Below, in pieces: positions 59,685 to 64,000 of a DNA stretch of 64,000 nucleotides. The first letter of the stretch is position 1. Each line of letters starts with the position of its first letter. Made by a program: the position numbers and the translations under genes. Below the pieces are notes generated by a model. It worked only from the letters and a program-made list of their open reading frames with translations, did no database searches and was not told where the DNA came from. This stretch comes from SG-bin7 sp964498095 (GTDB taxonomy: Bacteria; Bdellovibrionota; Bdellovibrionia; Bdellovibrionales; SG-bin7), in assembly GCA_964498095.1 (NCBI GenBank), contig CAZCFY010000004.1, forward strand, positions 149,164 through 213,163, read 5' to 3'.

Positions 59685-60446
59685 ATGAAAGCGGTCTACA
59701 TTACTTTCAATTGCTTACTATGTAATTTTTTTTTAGTCCTTGTTTCTATTACCGTCCATTCAGAGGAAATGAAGGAGTGTAAATTGCCAACATATGAGAG
59801 GACTCCGTCGGGAGCAATACAAAAGCAAACCGATGAACTCAAGGCTCTGGCTTTATGTGTGAGCCTTGCCTTGCTTGTCATGGATCCTGTTCATGTTGTT
59901 CACGCTATGTCAGAAAGCATTGATCATGTAAAAACCGAGGCCGAACTCAATCCCGAATTCGCTCGAGTAGCCGTCGGAATGGTAAATGCTGTCAGAAAGG
60001 TAACCAAAAAGTCGAATAAACCTGATGGGAAAATTATAAAAGGTGCAGAAAAATTTTTGATGGGAGCTGCGACGTTCGCGGCGAAATCCGTCGCGGTGAC
60101 AGTAGCGCTTGAATGCGACGACGTCCTTCGCCACGCTTTTGACCGAGGAGAGACCTACAAAGATAGAATTATAAGAATTAATAAGACAATCGATGGTCAA
60201 CAAAGCGGTTTGGTCGGCTATTTGAAGGGGGTCGTTCGGCATCAATGGATAGTGGCCGCCCAAGGATTTGAATGGGCGGTCTGTCATGGATTTGATTTCA
60301 ACGCAGCAAAAAATGCTTTTTCGGGAAATGATCAGGATTTTATTTCGAAACTTGAGTACGGAGAGGATTGTGAGTGGGGAGGCGATGAGCAAAAATGCAG
60401 AGAGTGGGTTGCGTCCGGTTACCCCGAGGAAAAGGATAGCGACTAA
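59685..60446 (+). CDS. Hypothetical secreted protein
   Basis: A 253-residue protein with a signal peptide (MKAVYITFNCLLCNFFLVLVSITVHS). The body has an Ala/Val-rich helical stretch (ALCVSLALLVMDPVHVVHAM, and later AATFAAKSVAVTVALECDD) and a Cys/Asp/Glu-rich end (EDCEWGGDEQKCREW). Not recognised. ATG 59685 is chosen since GGATGGAG lies just before it; ATG 59673 is also in frame. It is an isolated plus-strand gene in an otherwise minus-strand block. Confidence 0.65.
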   Translation: MKAVYITFNCLLCNFFLVLVSITVHSEEMKECKLPTYERTPSGAIQKQTDELKALALCVSLALLVMDPVHVVHAMSESIDHVKTEAELNPEFARVAVGMVNAVRKVTKKSNKPDGKIIKGAEKFLMGAATFAAKSVAVTVALECDDVLRHAFDRGETYKDRIIRINKTIDGQQSGLVGYLKGVVRHQWIVAAQGFEWAVCHGFDFNAAKNAFSGNDQDFISKLEYGEDCEWGGDEQKCREWVASGYPEEKDSD

Positions 60447-60558
60447 AACGAACCCTAGATTCTCGCCTAAAACTCAGGATCTCGCTTGCCAGAAGGGTTT
60501 CAACGAGGCGAGAAGCTGGGAGCGGGAAAATATCTTATGAATAAACCATCTTTAATAC

Positions 60559-60765
60559 TTAGCTGAAACCGAGTGGTCTTGTGGAAGCAAAAGGAGCGCT
60601 GGGCGCATTCGCTGATAAATTGTAGAAGTCGGGATTTGTACGGTCAGTACAGTATCCATATTGTCCCTGAAGTCGCTCGATAACAATTTCTTTATATTCA
60701 CTCTTAGCAAAAGCTAATCCATGAATCAAAAATAATGAAACTATTAAGGTTTTTTTTAGGCGCAA
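60559..60765 (-). CDS. Small secreted peptide, uncertain start
   Basis: A short frame whose middle reads like a signal peptide (LRLKKTLIVSLFLIHGLAFA), followed by about 45 mature residues with a single Cys (QGQYGYCTDRTNPDFYNLSAN) and the end PLGFS. A TTG at 60765 would start directly at the signal; the frame is open to an ATG at 60807. The YC...NP/S pattern faintly resembles the secreted proteins at 58624 and 59310. It may be a truncated member or a real small peptide. Confidence 0.4.
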   Translation of the reverse strand: MRLKKTLIVSLFLIHGLAFAKSEYKEIVIERLQGQYGYCTDRTNPDFYNLSANAPSAPFASTRPLGFS

Positions 60766-60838
60766 AGTGCGTGAACATGAGACTCCAGCTGAACAAGAAA
60801 AAAGCATAAGAGTAACACCGGGGACGGATTAACCCTAA

Positions 60839-60852
60839 GTACCTTCGTTCAC
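60839..60852 (+). repeat. Direct repeat GTACCTTCGTTCAC, copy 1
   Basis: A 14-bp sequence repeated exactly at 61109-61122, next to the RAYT start. A 13-base match also occurs inside the gene at 50321-50905. RAYT transposases act on short repeated palindromic elements, so a link is possible, but the repeat itself is not palindromic. Confidence 0.5.
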
Positions 60853-61108
60853 CTTATAAGGGGCAATTGAAGGAATTCGACGAGATCAGGAATTTGACAG
60901 GCGCATGTAATTTGACCAACATCGCAATCCAAAGAGCTCCGCACCCCTACCAAGAAAAATAATTTACCAAAAAGGCCCAATATGTCTCTTTGGAAATTAT
61001 TTTTTCTTCGAAACGATTTGAATTATCGCCCGCGAGCAAATCACGTCATCCGCTCATCGGATTTTAAAAAACTAACTCCGAAGAACTTGCATTACTCTCT
61101 TAAAAATC

Positions 61109-61122
61109 GTACCTTCGTTCAC
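61109..61122 (+). repeat. Direct repeat GTACCTTCGTTCAC, copy 2
   Basis: Second exact copy, ending 2 bp before the proposed TTG start of the RAYT gene. Its position just at the gene start suggests a regulatory or recognition role. Confidence 0.5.
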
Positions 61123-61124
61123 GC

Positions 61125-61652
61125 TTGCAAAGACAAATTCCCCTCTTAAAAAAAGAAAAATCAGCGTATGGCGGTGAGCTGCTAAAAACCCGCAACGGCC
61201 GCAAGGGCCCAAGACCCCTCTCAACAAAATGTTCCATGCATTTGGTTTTGCGTTCTAGCGTGGCGCATGGAGAGTGGTCGTTTTTAAAGAGGGAAAATAA
61301 AATCGAAATCCAGCAGATCCTAGAAAACTTTTCGCGCAAATTTGGCGTAAAAATAATTTCTTGGGCCAATGCCGGCAATCACCTGCATCTCCATTTAAAA
61401 TTCTCCAACCGACAGCTTTATAAGCGCTTTATCCGTGCCGTAACGGCAGCAATTGCGATGGCCGTCACCGGAGCTTGCCGGTGGCGCCCCTTGAACCTGA
61501 GATTTTGGGACTTAAGACCTTTTTCGCGAATTGTGGAGAGTTTTAAGGCCATAAAAAATTTGGAGAATTATATTTATCTCAACAGAATTGAGACGGCGGG
61601 CTTTTCGCGGACTGAAGCCAGAAAAATCGTGAGAGATGAATGGCGAATTTAG
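61125..61652 (+). CDS. RAYT/Y1-transposase-like protein
   Basis: A 175-residue protein of the REP-associated tyrosine transposase group, related to the IS200/IS605 HUH endonucleases. The N-terminal GGELLKTRNGRKGPRPLSTKCSMHLVLRSS, the metal-binding segment NAGNHLHLHLKF (His-x-His) and RFWDLRPFSRIVESFKAIKNLENYIYLN are visible. The catalytic Tyr would be in YIYLN (residues 149-153). It starts at TTG 61125; no ATG lies at a sensible place. It lacks flanking IS ends, as is usual for domesticated RAYTs. A palindrome overlaps its stop codon. Confidence 0.85.
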   Translation: MQRQIPLLKKEKSAYGGELLKTRNGRKGPRPLSTKCSMHLVLRSSVAHGEWSFLKRENKIEIQQILENFSRKFGVKIISWANAGNHLHLHLKFSNRQLYKRFIRAVTAAIAMAVTGACRWRPLNLRFWDLRPFSRIVESFKAIKNLENYIYLNRIETAGFSRTEARKIVRDEWRI

Positions 61653-61673
61653 GCGCCACAGACTGCGGCGCCT
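61651..61673. repeat. Palindrome at the RAYT stop codon
   Basis: AGGCGCC (61651-61657) and GGCGCCT (61667-61673) form a perfect 7-bp GC-rich stem with a 9-nt loop that begins inside the stop codon of the RAYT gene and ends 11 bp before the convergent gene. There is no U-run on either side. It may be a terminator-like structure or a REP-type palindrome. Confidence 0.5.
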
Positions 61674-61684
61674 GACAGAAAAAC

Positions 61685-62278
61685 TTAGTTCAAACGAAAG
61701 CGTAACTTAAACATGTAGTCGGTGTTAACCGGACCGCGGAAGTAATCCGATGTGATTCCATATAAAGTCAGAGACTCAATGCTCAAAGCAATAGATTGGG
61801 TCAAAGCTAAGGACGTTCCAATGCCGATGGTTGGGGTCACGAGAGTTTCGCTGCGGGCGGTATTGCTAACGGTCGTAATGCCGGCACCGAAATTTGTATA
61901 AAAATCCCACGAACCGCGCGGCCAATGAGGGCGAATGAAGGCGCCGATATGCAAGGTTTTTGGCGCACTGGCCGTCGTGTTTTCGGGGTAAAAGCGCAGC
62001 ATGCCGCCCCAGCTTAAATCTTCGGGTAAACCAATTTCATAGTCGGCCCCCATGCCAATGCCACCTAATCCAAATCCCAAAGCACCTTGAATGTATTGAC
62101 CGCCATCCTCAACACGAAAACGCACGGTTTCGGCAGTCGCCACGGATGAAAACGAAATCATCGCGGCCGCAACAACAAGCGAGGCAGCAGCGGCAAGCGG
62201 AGTCGCAACGACAAAGGTTGGCATCCCAAAGGATACAAGCGAATTTAAATTTAAGATTTTATGAACGAGACTTTTCAT
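61685..62278 (-). CDS. Exported beta-barrel-like protein
   Basis: A 197-residue protein with a long N-terminal hydrophobic segment ending SSVATA (about residue 49); the true signal may start at an internal Met, e.g. MPTFVV or MISFSS. The mature part is Gly/Thr/aromatic-rich with alternating residues (QGALGFGLGGIGMGADYEIGLP) and ends FKLRFRLN, which fits an outer-membrane barrel. Function unknown. It is preceded by a terminator hairpin of the upstream gene, so it has its own promoter. Confidence 0.7.
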   Translation of the reverse strand: MKSLVHKILNLNSLVSFGMPTFVVATPLAAAASLVVAAAMISFSSVATAETVRFRVEDGGQYIQGALGFGLGGIGMGADYEIGLPEDLSWGGMLRFYPENTTASAPKTLHIGAFIRPHWPRGSWDFYTNFGAGITTVSNTARSETLVTPTIGIGTSLALTQSIALSIESLTLYGITSDYFRGPVNTDYMFKLRFRLN

Positions 62279-62305
62279 GATTCCCCCTTTTGAAGAAAAA
62301 AAATT

Positions 62306-62341
62306 TTGCCCCTATTTAACGAATTAGTCAAATAGGGGCAA
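62306..62341 (-). terminator. Rho-independent terminator after the 62380 gene
   Basis: TTGCCCCTATTT (62306-62317) pairs perfectly with AAATAGGGGCAA (62330-62341), 12 bp with a 12-nt loop. On the minus strand it runs into AAAATTTTTTTTC. It lies 38 bp after the stop of the lipoprotein gene. Confidence 0.8.
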
Positions 62342-62379
62342 TGGGGGGGGAGGCAGAAGCAGTTTGATTTATGTGCTAA

Positions 62380-62748
62380 TTAGTAGCTCCACATTGGGTA
62401 ATAATTGTAAATGCTTTGATCCATACAATATCCAGAGTAAGGATCTACTTGACCTGTCCAGCATGGGTATCCCCAGCGGTCTGTCATATAGGGTTGATTA
62501 TATTGATTCATAAATTGCGGCATGCCGTTATTATACTGACACGTCATCATCGAGTTGTTCATCGGATTTGTGTAACTATAGTTAGACTGACCGCAGTTAT
62601 TATAAAATGGCTGATTAAAATTGTAACCGCTAGCGGCGCCCGTATAGGGATTGCGTAAAGCCGCCGTGCGATTATTTTTATTATCGCAGCCAAGCGACGC
62701 GATAACTGTCATCGTCGCTAATAATATGTAAGAAAAAACCTTTTTCAT
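62380..62748 (-). CDS. Asn/Tyr-rich putative lipoprotein
   Basis: A 122-residue protein whose N-terminus MKKVFSYILLATMTVIASLGC ends in a lipobox at Cys21. The mature part is extremely rich in Asn, Tyr, Gln and Met (SGYNFNQPFYNNCGQSNYSY and on) with four Cys. Such composition suggests a disordered or adhesive surface protein. Not recognised. SD AGCAG/TAGC is weak; the 282-bp gap upstream holds a tRNA promoter on the other strand. Confidence 0.7.
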   Translation of the reverse strand: MKKVFSYILLATMTVIASLGCDNKNNRTAALRNPYTGAASGYNFNQPFYNNCGQSNYSYTNPMNNSMMTCQYNNGMPQFMNQYNQPYMTDRWGYPCWTGQVDPYSGYCMDQSIYNYYPMWSY

Positions 62749-62991
62749 CTGCTACCTGCCTTTTTAATAAGGCCCACCTCAAGGTGGGAACCCTTCGCCA
62801 ATTCAATAATACAAGGACAGTGCCAGGTTAGCTCAAATATAGAGAGCCCAAATCGAAATGAACTAGGGAGTATTAACGCATATACAAATTTTGGCTTAGA
62901 CAGGTGTCTAAAGATAAGACAGTCAGGTTTTTTTGGAAATATCAAAGGAATTTGCGTGGAGACTGACTTTCGCTTCGGCTAACGGAGAACA

Positions 62992-63020
62992 TTGCGTAAC
63001 GGCGAGAAAGTGATTATATC
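62992..63020 (+). promoter_or_regulatory. Predicted promoter of tRNA-Leu
   Basis: TTGCGT (62992-62997), a 17-bp spacer and TATATC (63015-63020), 10 bp before the tRNA gene. Both boxes match consensus only in part, but spacing and position are right for a tRNA promoter. Confidence 0.45.
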
Positions 63021-63030
63021 TTCTTCTTAC

Positions 63031-63115
63031 GCCCAGGTGGTGGAATTGGTAGACACGTAGGTCTCAGAAGCCTATGGCGAAAGCCGTGCAAGTTCAAGTC
63101 TTGTCCTGGGCACCA
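63031..63115 (+). tRNA. tRNA-Leu (CAG)
   Basis: An 85-base type II tRNA with encoded CCA. The acceptor stem pairs GCCCAGG with CCTGGGC; the anticodon loop CTCAGAA reads CAG (leucine codon CUG); a long variable arm TGGCGAAAGCCGT and the T loop TTCAAGT are present. It is followed directly by the serine-recombinase remnant in the opposite direction. Confidence 0.95.
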
Positions 63116-63726
63116 AAATAGCAAGTATTCGAACTAAAATGTCCTGAAAAATATGCCGCGTTACCTGACGAAAAATCAGGTAACGCGCTCTTATTAATTA
63201 TATTCGATTCTGTATTTGCGACGGCTTTTTCCGATTTGTCGCCCTTTCTAAGTTCTTCATATTTGACCAAAAATATCTTCACATAAGATTCGCCCACTTT
63301 AAAATGAACCTCAAATCCTTCTGGGATAATTTGAATTTTGTGAACCAAAAAGCGAATCACTTTTATGCGAAATTTCAAATTTTGATCGCTTTTCAAAAGG
63401 TCACTAATAGCCTTAAGGAACAACCGATAATCACTGAGCGACACAGGTTCATCTTTTACAAAACCATCTGACTGCATTCGAGAAAGCTTCGTCTGAGCGT
63501 CACGCCTTTGCTCTTCGAGCTTTTCCATTTGCTTATAGATCGGTGTCGGTGAAATCGACTGTGGTAATGAAGCTAATCTCTCGGCTAAAACCTCTAGTTG
63601 GCGATCAACATTAAATATTACGTGATTGTACTTCTGCGCTTCTTTGAAGCTGGGATTAAGTAGGTGGGCTCGTTTGGCAATGGCTTTCTGGGTTTTGACG
63701 AAAATTTTGAAGTAGCAAAACTTGTC
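63094..63726 (-). pseudogene. C-terminal remnant of a large serine recombinase/integrase
   Basis: The minus strand is open from 63726 to a stop at 63094, inside the tRNA gene. The translated part contains a coiled-coil region (EKLEEQRRDAQTKLSRM) and the segment LLKSDQNLKFRIKVIRFLVHKIQIIPEGFEVHF, typical of the C-terminus of large serine recombinases. The catalytic N-terminal domain is missing; a stop at 63727-63729 closes the frame upstream. The only good ATG is at 63528. The tail after FHSS... reads the antisense of the tRNA 3' end. The direct repeat CTTGTCCT is found at 63100-63107 and 63721-63728, which may mark the scar. Confidence 0.65.
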
Positions 63727-64000
63727 CTAAAAACCCCTGTTCGGAGTTTCGAGCCAGAAGAGTAGCAAGATTTTTTGGTTTTTCTGCAAAGGCCTTATCC
63801 TAAATCGCACGCTTTAAAAGTCAGAGGGCAAACCTTAGTTGGTTTGCCTTCGTGAAAATACTCAGACTTTAGTAAGGATCGAAGTGGTTTTGGTAACATT
63901 GATTTTGCATCTTCAAAGCGAGGACAATTTGGACAAAGGTCTCGTCGAACCACGTCTGCAAAAATGCTAAACTAATTCTAACGATTTCGGGAAATGGATG
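63727..64000. other. Window end without a supported gene
   Basis: In these 274 bp I see one hairpin, GGCAAACC/GGTTTGCC (63827-63834 and 63841-63848, 6-nt loop). There is also a short minus-strand frame (GTG near 63950 to a stop near 63798) with CPNC and two later Cys. The frame is too short and unrecognised to be called. This may be the degraded inside of the element that carried the recombinase. Confidence 0.4.

Larger units (their letters stand above)
60808..61124. other. Gene-free stretch with repeats and an AT-rich hairpin
   Basis: This stretch of about 317 bp in front of the RAYT gene holds no frame I can support. It contains two direct copies of GTACCTTCGTTCAC and a long imperfect hairpin: AAGAAAAATAATTT plus CCAAA at about 60952-60971 against TTTGG plus AAATTATTTTTTCTT at about 60989-61008, with one bulged base. 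The hairpin ends in a T-rich arm and could stop transcription on the plus strand. The repeats may be linked to the transposase. Confidence 0.5.

Noticed and set aside
61100..61378. 92-residue minus-strand frame over the RAYT gene
   Set aside because: Antisense shadow of the transposase, which has clear family motifs.
63798..63952. Small minus-strand frame with CPNC and two more Cys
   Set aside because: Too short, GTG start without SD, no family recognised; it could be chance or part of a decayed element.

Overview
The window looks like a chromosomal segment from a Gram-negative, aerobically respiring bacterium. It most resembles the predatory or predator-like Bdellovibrionota, or a related former-deltaproteobacterial lineage. 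Supporting signs are a complete type II secretion operon with an outer-membrane secretin, many signal-peptide lipoproteins and beta-barrel proteins, an alternative complex III, a mevalonate-pathway HMG-CoA reductase, and a RAYT-type transposase of the kind I associate with Bdellovibrio genomes. The assignment is an inference from gene content; no rRNA gene is present.

Layout. (1) 1-4274, minus strand: thrS-infC-rpmI-rplT, with infC starting at ATT, followed by the 5' part of an HMG-CoA reductase gene. (2) 4382-16314, minus strand: a respiratory block of N-formylglutamate amidohydrolase-like gene, ResB-like and CcsA-like cytochrome c biogenesis proteins, a lipoprotein, and the six-gene alternative complex III operon actABCDEF. 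(3) 16365-22887: cobalamin adenosyltransferase, two GNAT-type proteins and several small secreted proteins of unknown function. (4) 22993-36113: a contiguous gspCDEFGHIJKLMN operon. (5) 36110-40940: a beta-barrel protein, ssb, an ECF sigma/RskA-like anti-sigma pair, a lipoprotein and a chalcone-isomerase-like protein.

(6) 40995-47973 is the most interesting part: a tightly packed operon that reads as a ribosomally synthesised peptide (RiPP) pathway. It encodes an HPr-kinase-like protein, a PqqD-type recognition element, a radical SAM enzyme with an incomplete SPASM region, a 55-residue precursor peptide with a YxxP leader motif and a C-terminal Ser, an S24/S26 peptidase, an NTP_transf_5-type nucleotidyltransferase, an ABC exporter pair, and a methyltransferase-glycosyltransferase fusion. 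It combines tailoring genes known from lasso-peptide loci with a radical SAM enzyme in place of the lasso cyclase.

(7) 47956-53490: an XRE regulator, a TIGR01777 epimerase-like protein, a family 9 glycosyltransferase, and a membrane-anchored subtilisin-like protease carrying a C-terminal PilZ domain, which suggests c-di-GMP input to an extracytoplasmic protease. (8) 53545-64000 looks accessory and by eye more AT-rich: a formylglycine-generating-enzyme-fold lipoprotein-like protein without the catalytic cysteines, a three-gene operon with an HExxH protein and a TPR/winged-helix regulator, small secreted paralogues (one truncated), a candidate small RNA, a RAYT transposase with nearby repeats, and tRNA-Leu(CAG) with a serine-recombinase remnant abutting its 3' end.

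Gene products work together most clearly in three places: alternative complex III with its haem-insertion machinery; the T2SS, whose likely cargo includes the secreted proteins scattered around it; and the RiPP operon, whose order follows recognition, modification, cleavage, export and late tailoring. Start codons were chosen from Shine-Dalgarno spacing and operon overlaps, so several differ from the longest open frame.
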